Below, in pieces: positions 1-12,145 of a stretch of 64,000 bases of DNA (position 1 is its first letter; each line of letters begins with the position of its first letter). Source of the DNA: Lomentospora prolificans. Lineage: Eukaryota; Ascomycota; Sordariomycetes; Microascales; Microascaceae. Location: positions 806,001 through 870,000 of the forward strand of contig JARFXM010000001.1 of NCBI GenBank assembly GCA_029532625.1. The letters run 5' to 3'. Under the pieces are notes generated by a model, which saw only the letters and a list, made by a program, of their open reading frames with translations, had not been told where the DNA came from and made no database searches. Both the position numbers and the translations under genes were made by a program.

Positions 1-1681
1 GCAAAAACTGTGAGCATACAGACGATACGGATACGTGTACTTTGACGACGGACATGTCCAAACCGAGAGCCGCAGATAGATGGGGAGACGCCAACCCTGG
101 CCAGTTATTTTCTCTTCCATGTTGCCCTTGGCGCGGGCTAACAGAGTGCCCGAAAAAACATGCGACTGGACCACAATCCGAATGGACCTAAGGTTTCAGT
201 GCATGAATGCAAACCTGACGGTCCGTCTTCCCCGGCGAAACCTCGTAGCGACGCAGAATCAGCACGGATTTTCTGGTTCCAGCGGACTTTTTATTTTTTA
301 TTTTTATTTTTTAACATTCTCCATGGTATTTGCGCCAACAGCCGGCCTCAGCTTGGAGTCCTGAAGAAAAGGGGATCGAGCATCAAGATGGGCCAATGTC
401 TGGCTCATCCTATCGGCGTTCAAGCCCGCTCAATGAAATGATTCGGCATCAGCCCATGTCTGGCTACAATGGAATATTCTATGCCTTCATCATGCTCCCT
501 CGAGACTGGACACGGTCCGCAAACAACCTAGAACTAGGCAATTGATCCTCAATCAGGAGACATTTGCTCCGAAATCGATCGCGAGAATGCGTCGCAACAA
601 GGGATCCCTCGCCCCAACCAGGCCCACGGATAACTCAGATGCAACAATCATTCATACTCACCACCAGGAATGATCCCACTACATTTTACTTTTTTTCAGG
701 AGCTCATCCCCCCTCCCACCGTCCGTCCACCTGATGGCGTCCGTCTTTCCCCACATCTTGATCTCGAACTGAAAAGAGAGGAATGGGGCAATGACAGCCT
801 ATTTCTTCATTTCTCAGCTCGCTGGCTTCCTAACACGCCCGTCAATGATGCCACTACCCGCCTGGCCTGCGCTGGGTTCCCCTCCATATGGCCTGGCCCT
901 GCCAGCTGTCCCACCTCTCCCCTCTGGCCACCTAGCCAGCCACTGATCCTACATGTGCTGTCAGTGACACCAGTAACACCGGCAGGGCCCAGTAAGGTAC
1001 CACCTCTTCTGTTCCCTTTCGCCCGGTCGCCAAAATGAGCCCTGTTCCTCCACCGGTCATTTTCTCCTCTTCCACCCGTGGACCTGTTGCCGCCGTGACT
1101 GTGGCCTGCCAGCTGTGCATCCTCGGTGATGCTTCCATCCCCGCCGCAGCGCAGCGGCAGCGTGGCATCATTGGCTTTCCCGCCTGTCTGCTGGCTATCC
1201 ATGGCCTGGCTGGGAACTACTCCATATGCCGAACCTGCCCTGCCAAGTAAAATAGACCAGCAGAAAACGACACACCCTGCACAAGTAAGCCCACGCCATA
1301 AAAGAGAGCAGCTGCTCTTTTTTTTTTTTTTTTTTTTGGCTTTAGTGAAACCAGTTGTTGAGTTCCCCGTAGGATATGAATAACTAGTTACCACCAGAAC
1401 CGCGCTGGCATGATGTGTTTCCCCCCCTTCACCATCCCCCCTTCCATCCTTCTGTGAACCTAGCTAGACCGGCGTACCGAGTTCCAGGAACATATGCTCT
1501 GGAATGTATGTAGCATAACCAATTATTCCCAAGCACCATTCTCGCCCCCAAAACAGCGCATACATGCACAAAACCCCTCCTTCCCACGCTCTTTCAACAA
1601 CCCAACCCCTAATCGCCGTCCTAACCAAAAGCCAAAAGCCCTCCGGGGGGAATTAAAGAAAAGAAAAAAAAAAAACCAGCC
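1..1681. other. Gene-free 5' flank with a pyrimidine-rich leader
   Basis: I see no protein motif in this stretch on either strand. The longest frame (minus, 807-1394) is low-complexity Gly/Arg/Ala and contains a Lys run that is only the complement of the T tract near 1320-1336. The last 250 bases are C- and A-rich and lead directly into the monooxygenase start codon, so they probably hold its promoter and 5' leader. Confidence 0.5.
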
Positions 1682-3682
1682 ATGTCCGACCTCCCCGTCC
1701 TCATCATCGGCGCCGGAATAAGCGGGCTCATCCTAGCCCAGCACCTCCGCACCCAGTCCATTCCCTCTGTCGTTTTCGAGAGAGACGCCGACCTGGATAC
1801 CCGCGGCCTCGGCTGGGGTCTAACGCTGCATTGGTCGCTCCCAGCCCTGCGCCAGCTTATTCCCGCGCACCTGTTTGACAGACTGCCCGAGGCTTACGTC
1901 GACCGTGCGGCCGTCGAGAGGGGCGAGGATTCGAGGTTTCCTTTTTATGACTTGAGTACCGGCGAGCTGAGGGCCGCCACGCCCAAGGCTCCCCAGGGGC
2001 AGAGGGTTAGGGTTACCAGGGCGAGGTTTAGAAAACTTCTCTCCGAGGGGATTGATATCCAGGTACGTCTTTTTACACACTGCTCGCCTCACCACCCCAA
2101 GTCTGTTTATCTTTTTTTTTTTGTTATACTCATGGACATATCACGGCATAGTGGGGTAAGGCCTACTCCTCGTACCAGTCAACCCCTTCCTCTGTCACCG
2201 TAACCTTTGAAGACGGCTCCTCGCACACTGGATGTCTCCTCGTAGCCTGCGACGGCGGCGCCTCGCGGGTTCGCCGCGCGCTCTTCCCCGAGCAGCATGA
2301 GCGGCACCGCGTGCCCGTGCGCACCATGGGCTTCCGCGCCGACTTTTCGCCCCGCCAGGTCCGCGCCATCCGGGCCATGGACCCGTTCTTCCTGCAGGCC
2401 GCCGCCTCGGAGAACGACACCTTTCTCTACTTTAGTGGTCTGTTGATTTTTTCCTTCTTTTTTTTTTTCCCTCTCCTGTTTGTCGATACCTTTTTGCCTC
2501 CCGTCCGGGCATCCTCTACTCTCAGGGATCTACCGTGTCGGACATTTATCTCAATAGTCGATGTACCATCCCCATTACTTTTTTTTTTCCTGGTCTTTAT
2601 TTTTCCGAGACCATCACCCACTAACATCACGACCACCACTAGTCCTCAGCGGCCCCCGCCATCCCCGCGCCCACGGCAAACGCGCCAAGCACACCCCCAA
2701 CAAGAAGGCCCTCAACAAGTACACGTGCCAAATCGTCGTCTCCTGGCCCGACCGCCCGGGCTTCTTCGGCCAGGAGCACGGCATAGACTACCCGGCCACC
2801 GACGCGGGCCGCATCGAGCTCCTCCACCGCTTCGCGCGCACCTGGGCCGATCCCTTCCGGTCCATGGTGCTGGGCGTCAGGCTCGCCGGCGCGGACACCC
2901 GTCGGCGCGGGAGCTCCAGCTCGACTGGCTCGGAGAGCAGCACCTTGCACGCGGACACTGGTCGGCGCGGAAGCTGCAGTTCGACTAGCTCAGAGAGCAG
3001 CACGTCGCTCGCCGATGGGGCCGAGGCTGGCGGCGGAGGCGGGGTCACGACGGAGATCAAGACGTTGGATTTGTTCGATTGGCCGCCGCCGAGGGGGCTG
3101 AGGGGGAGTGGGAGGGTGATTCTGATGGGGGATTCGATGCACCAGATGACCATGTGTAAGTGGCCATTTCCCATTCCATGACGCCCTTTTTTCTCTTGTT
3201 CGAATTCTGGAAATTCTCCGTTTCTCGGAATCGAACCGGGAAAACGCCCCACCCCAAATCTTGTAACAGAATATTAATCAACCAACCGGAACCCCCCCAC
3301 CCAGGGCCACTCCGGATAATACATCTCCCCTAAAGTCTGGTACGCTAACGCCGCAACCGTAGATCGTGGCGAAGGCGCCAACCACGCCATCGTCGACGTC
3401 CAGGACTTTGCCGAACTCGTCACGCCGCACCTCCCCCGCGCCGCCTCGTCGCCCGCGTCCAGCGAAACCAGAACTGGAAACGGAAACGTGGGGGTCGCCT
3501 CGAGCTTCGAGCAGCTCAGGGGCGCGCTGGACCGGTACGAGGATGCCGTGGTGGACAGGACGAGGCCGGGGGTGTTGGCATCGAGGCGGGCGTGTTTGGA
3601 TGCGCATGAGTGGAAGAGGATTGGGGAGACGAGCCCGTTGCTTACGAGGAGGGCGATGAAGCTGGATTTTGAGGAGGAGTAA
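1682..3682 (+). CDS. FAD-dependent monooxygenase (FAD_binding_3 / salicylate-hydroxylase-like), 4 exons
   Basis: Class A flavoprotein monooxygenase, expected to hydroxylate or epoxidise an aromatic or polyketide-like substrate with NAD(P)H and O2; the substrate cannot be told. Exons 1682-2062, 2152-2437, 2643-3155 and 3363-3682 join in frame to 499 residues. Visible motifs are the N-terminal dinucleotide fold GAGISG (residues 10-15), the middle DG motif VACDGG (about 158-163), and the FAD-ribityl motif GDSMHQMTMYRGEG (about 385-398), which is restored only when intron 3 (3156-3362) is removed, so that junction is secure. The exon-2 donor is less certain: 2438 (GTCTGT) or 2435. The start ATG directly precedes the beta-strand of the Rossmann fold, as usual in the family. 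A Ser-rich low-complexity insert at about residues 306-345 comes from a 60-bp tandem repeat. No signal peptide or membrane anchor. No tailoring-enzyme neighbours suggest a biosynthetic cluster. Confidence 0.88.
2891..3010 (+). repeat. In-frame 60-bp tandem duplication inside the monooxygenase gene
   Basis: Bases 2891-2950 and 2951-3010 are imperfect copies of one 60-bp unit, each starting with GCGGACAC and running through GAGAGCAGCAC. In the reading frame this gives two 20-residue Ser/Thr-rich copies between the substrate-binding part and the C-terminal FAD motif. The period is a multiple of three, so the frame is kept. Confidence 0.85.
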
Positions 3683-3853
3683 ATAGGGGGCGTGTTTGTG
3701 GGGGACGCTGGGATGTGTGTGTCCTTGCTTCATGTTGGATTACTTTTCTTATTTTGTGATTTTTATTTTTATTTCATGTTTTATCTTTTCTTTTTTCCAA
3801 CGAAATCATTGCATATTCGATATTGATCGTATGTAGCCTTCCAATCTTATGTG

Positions 3854-3859
3854 AATAAA
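3854..3859 (+). terminator. AATAAA polyadenylation-type signal of the monooxygenase
   Basis: AATAAA lies 172 nt after the TAA at 3680-3682, in a T-rich 3' region (3738-3800). It is placed as expected for a fungal polyadenylation element, but such elements are degenerate, so the call is only plausible. Confidence 0.4.
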
Positions 3860-5624
3860 ATGTACACACCTCTCATTACGTTTAATTTTCCAATTCCATA
3901 CAGCGCACCTCGGCGCTCCCGTCCGAGAGCCAGCCAGCGACGCAGAATCCCACCCCCAGTCGCACCCGGCGTAATGCCAGCCTGGCTTTCCCATTCTCAC
4001 AAGACCGACCGCCCGCCTGGCCACAGGCGAGTTACACACATATCCACCCCCAACAAGCCTCCTGCGGCCTGCGCTCCAGTTTGGCGAGCGCGATAAAGTC
4101 AAAAAGCACGGCACGCTAACCCGCCCAGGCCTCATCAGGGGTCTGCCAATCCCCCCACCTACCAGCCTGGTTCACGAGGGGGGGAATCGCGACAGCCAGT
4201 TGGGGAAACCTCACACTGGAAGGGGGTCCCCCTGTCGAGAGTACGACAATTAAGTGTCCGCGAGACAAGAAGGGTTCCTTCTCCGTGGTCTTTGAGATCC
4301 CTGACCTTGATAACGGCCAGCGACATTCAATTCCTAGCTTCCCCTCGCTGGCCTCGCCTCTTTCCCGACCCCTAGCCCATCGTCTGTGCCAAACGGGGCA
4401 AATGCACCGGAAACACAACCCCTGAGCTCCCATCCATGGATCCATCGTTTACCTTGCTCATTCTAATTATCCGCTGGCCTTAGTCATATCTTGCGCACCG
4501 CGTTCTTCACTTTGTCGTCCTGCCCCTGCACCGGCCAAGGATGCAGAAGAACAGAACAATGAAACGGAGGCAGGGTTCTTCGACCCACGATTCCGTCGTA
4601 CTACAATATTGCCCCTCTCAGTAGTCAGATTGCACATCACTTTGGGGAATGGACGATAAGCTTCGAGAGGTCGCAAGGACGACGAGGCTCCCCTGGTGCT
4701 TACGTCGGAACAAGCATTAGTATACTATCCCCCACTTTACTCGTAGAACGAGCAATATGAATGACTTTTAAAGCACACATAAAGCCAGCGCCAAAAGTAA
4801 TATTGTCGGCCATCACGACGTTTTCGTTAGTCGTCAAGGCCTTGGCGAGCATGACGACTTAGACGCCATCCGTAAGGACATTGAAGGATAGATCGGGAAC
4901 AATAGGGGAAATCAGGCAGCAAAGGAGTCAAGGTGTGGAAATGGATCACTCGCTCAATTCAGTAGGACAAGTCTCGATGCGAGAGCCAAACAACTCCGAC
5001 CAAGAAACGTCGCGCAGGGGTGTATCTTAAAAAAAAAAAGGTCATGAAAAGGAAAGGAAAAAGAAAAGCGAGCCCAGCACAACGTCCGAAAAGTATCGAG
5101 GTAGCAGTAAAAGACAAAAGAAAAATCCAAATGAGTCCGATTTTCCCTCGGCATCTGCTGAGAAGAAAAAAATAATAAAAATAAAAATAAAAGAGCTTTT
5201 CAAGGTTTAAACGTGGTGAACCACTCCAAACTTCGCTTCGTAAATTTGCATCTCCCCTTTAATCTCGTCTCAGAGAATTCTCCATGGAAAAAGCTCCCGC
5301 ATTCTATTCGGCGCAATGTCCTTCAAGTAAAGCCTTTTTCGTCGGTGGCGCCTCGGTTCTTTTCTTCACGCATGGAGGCTTCCAAGCTCTGTAGCTAGGT
5401 GTTTGTGCCGCCCATTCTTTTGTCAACCATTCGCCTAAAATAGAATACCTTGCGGACATTCCGTCCCATGCAAAGCAACCTGTCCCCACACGAACCACCC
5501 TTCAAAATAACAACAGGGCCGACCAGAGATTGACCGGCAGTCGTTGCATCGCGCAACAAGTAGCTGAGCATCTAAACTTGCAATATGGCGCCCGCTAGAA
5601 AACCCCATGTATCGCTGGCAAAAG

Positions 5625-5657
<33 letters not shown>
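5625..5657. repeat. A(33) homopolymer tract
   Basis: Thirty-three consecutive A residues on the plus strand, 12 bp beyond the stop codon of the minus-strand receptor gene (a T tract in that gene's 3' UTR). The true length may vary because homopolymers are error-prone in sequencing. Confidence 0.9.
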
Positions 5658-5663
<6 letters not shown>

Positions 5664-5669
5664 GAATTT

Positions 5670-7202
5670 TTACATGTACCTCGACCCCTCGCCGGATGTC
5701 GTGCCATCGTCCACCCTGACGGAATAGGTAACCGACTTGACGATGGCGTTGGGGTCGTGATGCTGGATGGGAAGTTCGTCGCCCGTGTTCCCCTTCTTGA
5801 GTATATCCTCCTCGCTGCCGCTTGCGCTATGTTTGTCGAAACCCGTGGTGGCGTATGCTGTGGTACCCTTGCCCCGCGTGCTGTTGCCAGTCGTGGAGGC
5901 GTCCGTGTCACCGTTCTTGCTTAGGCTGCTGAGTTTGTAAAGCTGGCTTCCTTTGCCATTCTGCCGGCTGCGACCACCCGAGCCGTAGCCATGCGACTGC
6001 TTGCTGCGATACTCTTTGGCCTTGCGGAGGAACACCGGCGCGAGGAAGGGGAGGGACGAGACCATATTCTGTAGAATGCACATTGCACATGTTAGCTTGT
6101 TCTTGTGTTTTTCATTTTTCTTCTTCTCTTTCAAGTGCTTGAGGGCACGAGAGACCCTGTTTTGTGCGGGTTCGGGAAACCGGAAGAAGGAAAATCAACA
6201 AGCAAATACCGACTAAGAAATCTTAAAAAAAAAACACTTACGCCCACATTAAACTCGATGACTCCCCAGAGCACGAGCATGGTGGAGTTGCCGTCGCCAA
6301 ACTGGATGCGGTCGATCTGGAGGTATCGCATGATCGAGCAGATGGTGGTGAAGAGGCCGAGCAGGAAGATACCGATTAGGCCAGCCTTCTTACTACGCGA
6401 AACGTTGAGCTTGAGCAACACCGGGATCGGAATCAATGCCACGACAACGTCCGAAACAATAGTGACAACTGCATAACCAGTAAACGACGGGCCGGGAGCT
6501 AGACAGGTACCAGGTTTCAGAGGGTTCCACGACTTATCGACCTGGACAGAGAGAAAGAGGAAACAAAAATGTTAGAAACAGCTGCTTTCCTCATGTAATA
6601 ACAGACACGTACCGGGTTGCACGCAAAGACGAGTGCAAACGTGCATCCAAGATGGGCGAGGAAGATGAGAACAATGGTGGCCCAGACGACTTGGCGGTAC
6701 AGCCTCTGATTCGTGCCTTCAAAGAGGCGAAGGTAGCTGATCAAAAGAGCCACCTTGAAGAAGCTGATGCCAAGCTGATAAAACGGCCTGCCCGCGTAGT
6801 TCACTCGAGTAAACGGGATAAGGTTCTCTTTTGGCCGAAGTGCAATTGGTAGACCTAAGCCATACTTGGTTTCTAGAGCATCACCATGTCAGTCACGAGA
6901 TGTCGCCAACGCTGGCTTTCAAGCTGGCAACACATGATGCAGACGCGCCGCCATTCATTTGTCCCTAATTTCCGGGTGCAAAACTTACGGAGAATACAGA
7001 TGATGGAGTAGGCGATGGCGAAGATAAGCGACAGGGTCGCCATCCAGTCGTCGGCTGCCATTCCTCTGGTTCTACCCCTAATCCATAGCCTCATGATAAC
7101 CACAGTCATCGAAATGACCGTAAGGGTCACAGTCACGGCGATGATAAGCCTCCATTGGGAGATCTGATCGATCTCTTCCGAGGCGTTGTCTACCCACGTC
7201 AT
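5670..7202 (-). CDS. Pth11-like integral membrane protein, rhodopsin domain (fungal GPCR-like), 4 exons
   Basis: Seven-helix plasma-membrane protein of the large Pezizomycotina rhodopsin-domain family that includes Magnaporthe Pth11; its ligand is unknown. Exons (minus) 7202-6989, 6872-6613, 6541-6242 and 6068-5670 join in frame to 390 residues. Helix 1 follows the N-terminal WRLIIAV. The family-typical R-x-ADDW after helix 2 is seen as GMAADDWMA (about residue 50). The YGLG and FFKVALLISYLRLF segments follow, then CNPV before intron 2, and PIPVLLKL plus W-G-V-I-E-x-N-V-G near helices 6 and 7. The last exon gives a Ser/Gly/Lys-rich cytoplasmic tail of about 115 residues that could be phosphorylated. 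No Cys-rich CFEM domain precedes helix 1, so this is the CFEM-less subclass. Intron 3 is AT-rich. A true G-protein-coupled role is inferred, not shown. Confidence 0.88.
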
Positions 7203-10200
7203 GGTGAAGATCGGGTGGTCCTATTAAGCCGACTGAAATTCGGTATTCTCAGAGATAATGAATGCCGCGTGGTTCGTTTTCTATTCGAGGGCCGAGGTTG
7301 TCGGCGTCCAAAAACAGGTGTAGGTGGGAAAGAGTAAAGATAGAGAGGATTGTCCTTCTGAGGGGCAGAAGAACTCAGGAGCAGCTTGACATTATACGAG
7401 GTGGAAGAACGAGGCGTTTCTGCGCGTGTTGCTTTTCGGTGACCCTATCTTTTCCTTTCGCCAGCAGAAGGGGATCAGGTGGTGGGCTGTGCCGTTTTTA
7501 AGTCACCGAAAAAATCGCTTCGTCTCGCAAGAGAGGGATCGCTGGATCCTCGACAAGGAGCGCAGAAAGAGAAAAGTAATCAATCGTGCAAGGGCAGACA
7601 AACCAGAAAGGAACTTCCAGAGAAGTCGATGGGTGTGAGATGTGTGCTGAGCAGAGACAAGTGTGGAGAGTGTACACAGCTGACAAAAGCAAATTGAAGG
7701 CTTGAAGAAACATGCAGTTATGCACAGAGATCCAGAGAGAGGTAAGTGGCGGTCGGCTGGCGATCCACTTGACGACGTTTGAATTAGCAGTGAGAGGGCT
7801 TGAATTTTATTTATTTTTTTTTATAATGCTCTCGCTCGAGAAGAATGGGGCACTCCTCGTCTATGTATACGAAAGGAGCGGTGGTCGGAATGTAAAGTAT
7901 ACAGACGAAGCGCGTGCAAACACTGCTGTTGAAGAAGTAACTATCGATACTCCCGGCAGTCGAGCGTTGAATCACATCACCAGAGGCCAGCGCATCGCGC
8001 TAGTACCATGGAAAAAAGAAAATATCATACGGGAATTATAGCATGGGGCTTGCCTTCTCCCATCATTCACTAACATTCGTATATACCCCCCACGTTTCAG
8101 TGGCCAGTAAAACTTCACGGCTTGTAACCTCCGTTCGGAGCTGCAACAATGTTCGAAGGCCGCGCCAGGAGACAGCGTCTCAACCAAGCTACCAGGGAGA
8201 TAGAATGGGCCAGGCAGGATCAGGGATCAATTCTGCCCTCAAAGGTAAGGGGAGAGAAGGCACTCGATTCGAGGTTGGCTGGCAAGGGGGCGGGATTGAG
8301 GAGTGGAATGGGAAAAAGTAACGAAGTGAGAGGGAATACTTTCATCGCTGCGGCCGGCCTGGTATCAAACCAGGATATTGAGAGAGCCAGAGGATGTATG
8401 GTTGCATTATCGTAGGCTATTACTGCCCTGGCGGCCTGCGAAGAGGAGAATACTTGGGAATGCCTCTTCATCTCGTGCGTACTAAGATAGCAAGCGGTCG
8501 CATGGAGACGCGGGCTAATATAGGGAGTGAGATATACAAGGAGATCGCTGGCGCTCCCATGGCCCCGGTCGACTAACGAGCACCTTCGGTGATTTGTCCC
8601 GAACCAAAATATCCACATGGGCTTTAGTGCCCTATTTGTGTAGCCTGGCAATAAGGGGAATGGAAACGATGGGTTCCGCCGCAGTTCCAAAGGCAGGGGA
8701 GAGTGTGTGATTCTCAGGGGTACAGCAAGTATGCCAAAGGGGGGGGGGGGTGGTTATTCTTCTCCGGGATTGAGCTCTTTCTACTAGAGACTAGGTGGCA
8801 TCTCACGACATTGTCGGTGCTTCATCTGCTATCCAGTACATTATATGCAGCCAGGCTGACTGGAAGGACTATCATAGGTGGTATAAAAAATAAGAAAAGT
8901 AAAGAGGAAGATGGTTAAAGAGAGGAGCGTGTCTTCGGGTAGAATATGCATGAGAGATCAATGATTCGCGCGTTGATCCACCGACTTATGTCTACCGCAG
9001 TGCATATTAATTCAAGGCCACTTGGGGAAAGGAGCGGCCAGATGACAGATCCAGGAAAGCGAGTGGGTGGCTTGGCCTCCGGGAGAAACCAACAATGATG
9101 GATAAACGGAGACCAAATCACAAGGCCAGAAACAGTTAATTGGCTCATTGCGCTATTTCGGCTCACCTGGAGTGCGCAGACGACTGAGAGGAAACCAGCT
9201 TCATCAGGCAGGTGGGAAAAAGTAAACATGATTAGCGGGCAATGATCCCGATACGGACAAAGTGCCTGCACAAGCACGAACGAGACAGATCGACGTCATG
9301 ACTTGGACTGAGCGAGGCGAAAAGTGGCGGGCTGCTGCAGGAGATGATAGGGCCAGTATAAAGAGCTCAACCGTTGCCAAGGTGCAACGGAAGATGGCCA
9401 TGCTGAATGTCTGTGGTTCTTGAACCACTTCGCCGGGCTGGATTGCGCAGGCCCAGGATCTGTGCGATCTATTGCCGCTGACCGAACGAACTGCAAGTGC
9501 CACTTCCTTGTATTAAGTGGACACAGTAGGATTTGGAATCGGGTTGGGAGGTTTCTTTCCCGGTCTTCTTTGTGGCCGAAGCAAGATGGAGGGGGGAGAA
9601 ATCCCCTGGACCAGGCCAGGCCATTGGTGACATCAGAAATAGTGCTTCATCCAAGTGTGTGATGTGATTCAAGTCAAGTTAGCCGAGGCGTTGTTTGATG
9701 TTGATGTCGTCCATGGCCTGTCTCGAAATTGAAGTCACCTTGTGAAATGCAGAATGTAACCCTAATGTTTTCGCCAGCAAGCTGGCCACCATGGTTAGGA
9801 TGCAAGGGTAGTATTCCTATTCTACTAGTAGCGTTGTTTTGGCCATTCGATGCCGATTCTCCACTCTGCAAGTGAACCAGCGACGGTTGGGTTTTCAGTG
9901 GAGTTTCGGCCTGCTCCGCCCTGGGCCTCGACCCATCAGGGTTCGCCTGGCTAGGCCGATGAGGAAGCCAGCGTTGAACGAACCTAGCTTGTCGTGGACC
10001 ACAATGGGAGGAAGAGTCCACACGTAATAAGACTAGCGTCCGTAACCAAGCTAAACAAGCTCTCCACCTTTTCCCCCTGTTCAAAATGTTAGGTTGGCTC
10101 AAGCCCTCACTAAAAATGACGCTTCGCAAGCTTGAGCCCTCAACTGCCGTCACACAAAGTTCAACGCTCAGTGCGCCGACGTTGCGGTTTGGCGAACCGA

Positions 10201-12145
10201 CCCAAATCGATTGATGTTGTCTTTTCTGGCACCAACGCAGTGGGTGGTGTGGCTCCCAACGACCAAGGTTAAGCCACCCACATTGTTGCACACATCGCAA
10301 CGGCCAAGGCGAACCTTGATTGTTCATCCGCCAATTGCGCAGCTCCGAACTCCCACCCTCTCGTCGAAAACGTTGACCACTTGCCCAGTCTCCTGGGCCT
10401 CCCCCTGTCGATGCTCCGATAGGCTAAAAGGTTGCTCACCCGGCACTACTTGCCCGGGGGGGTATTCGTCGCAGATTCACAGACGAAGTCGAGGACAGTT
10501 CGAGGTGGGAACAGAGACGAGGTCCTCCTCGGGATAGGACCCGTGGGGTTGCATTGGCTCGAATACTACCTTTGGCAAGTTGAAAAGCAAAAACGAGACG
10601 CCGCGAATGGGGGGAACCAGGGTTTCTGGTCTTGAAGCTGTCACATTAATAGTCCACACTGTGTTCCCTGTAGGGGTGTCCAGACACGCCCCCCCAGGCT
10701 TGACGCATGAGGACTCGCACGGTATGGTACAAGCAACCCAGCAGCCACCGTGCCTTGTGCCCTCGCCCGCTCCCTTAGGTTGGCGACGCTACCGCCCTGT
10801 AAGACTTGCTCCTAGCCCGGCTCCTTCCTTTTCATTACCCCTGTCCGTCGCGTCCTGTGCTTCCCTTGTGAACACTGCTCTTACGATGAGGCAACCAGAC
10901 GGTGGGCCACCATCTGCACGACGAGGTCGTAGCTTCTCAAATTAGCGGGCGATGGAAGGTGTTTCCAACAGCCCGCCAAGATCACAACAGGGCCAGCCAT
11001 TCTCTTAGCCTCCATCCATGCAGGCTGTCACTCTGGCTCAGCTGTTACTATACTATAATACCTGCCCAGCCTGGCTTACTTTGGACACTCGTATTTTCCC
11101 AAGGCGAAATCAATTTACACTTCACACATAAACAGAACTGAATAATAATGATAATACTACACCAGGCAGGTCTGGGCCTGTTTCTAGGCGCATGGGGCAA
11201 AATTCACAACCCCTATAGGAGCGGAGGCCAGACAACCAGCAGGAGCAGCAGCAGCAGTAGCAGCCAGGCAAGAGCTGGCCAGAGATGCGTCGCAGTTGCA
11301 GTTTTGGGGGAGTACATACATCCATCAATTGATCAATACCTGTACATGCGCACACGGACATAATATGTATACAAATGTGTGTTCCTAGGGCCCAGCTATT
11401 TGTTCTTGTTCCCGTCCGATCTCCTCCCCCCAACACTCGCAATTTTTGCCATCTCTCCTCTGAAGTCTTCTTTTCTTCATTTCTCCATTCATCTCATGCC
11501 CCCTCAAATGGCGACTCCGTGGTGACAGTGGCCAAATAACATTACAAAGTGGGACTCTACCTAGGATTTAGAGTCTGTCAATATTTGATTCATCCCAGTC
11601 ACTGATGGTTGCAACCTCCCCTTGTCCCCAGTGTTTTCTTGGGTTTCCTTTTTACTTGGCCCTCGTCCACGCATAGATAATACCTTGTATTATTCCTCCC
11701 TTGTTCGTCCGGGCCATTCTCCAAATCCAATATTCCCCAAAGGCTGCAGCTGACTTGCAGTCTCTCGCGTGCATCCACCTTTTACCTGGGTCCATGCTTT
11801 CCATCTTCTGCCTACCACCTCCTCCCTTCCCCTCCAATTCCTCTTATATAGCTCCTGCCCTTTCGCTTCCCGCATTCCCTTCCCTTCCTTCGACTACACC
11901 CCTCCCGTCCCAAAGGTGCACCTTGCTTGAAGTTGCATGTGTGATAGATTAAAGTCTCTCACTTCAATCACACCTTGACCCCAGGTTATCCCGGGTCACC
12001 TTTGCAGACTTTTTTTTTTCACGGAATCGCTGACCATCACGACCCTCCTTTTCCGTTTCTGTTCCTCCCATCGAATTTTTCCATCTTTTGTTTTTATCCC
12101 TCTTTGGCCCTCAGATATAGTGATCCCCTAACAGGACCTCCCACC
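7203..12145. other. Long gene-free spacer upstream of receptor and MFS genes
   Basis: Nearly 5 kb separate two divergent genes. Open frames (longest 217 codons, minus 9674-10327) are rich in Arg, Pro, Ser, Trp and Cys, without hydrophobic periodicity or a recognisable motif, and look like chance frames. Base 8739-8750 is a G12 run. Bases 11,400-12,145 are strongly pyrimidine-rich and form the MFS promoter and leader. I see no RNA gene or mobile element. Confidence 0.5.
11845..11850 (+). promoter_or_regulatory. TATATA box candidate of the MFS transporter
   Basis: TATATA in a CT-rich promoter, 296 nt before the ATG at 12146, followed by a long C/T-rich stretch typical of ascomycete transcription starts. 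Position and context only; not proven. Confidence 0.35.

Larger units (their letters stand above)
3683..5669. other. Spacer between two convergent genes
   Basis: This 2-kb region receives the 3' ends of the monooxygenase (plus) and the Pth11-like receptor (minus). Open frames up to 158 codons exist but show no motif and mostly follow poly-A or poly-T runs. The stretch 5165-5195 is an A/T-only mix with AATAAA-like words. I support no gene here. Confidence 0.5.

Noticed and set aside
3220..3262. Minus-strand B-box-like word GGTTCGATTCC in intron 3 of the monooxygenase, hinting at a tRNA gene
   Set aside because: The surrounding T stem has a mismatch, and no acceptor, D or anticodon stems can be built around it.
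9674..10327. 217-codon minus-strand open frame
   Set aside because: Composition rich in Trp, Arg, Gln, His and Ser, without secondary-structure pattern or family motif.
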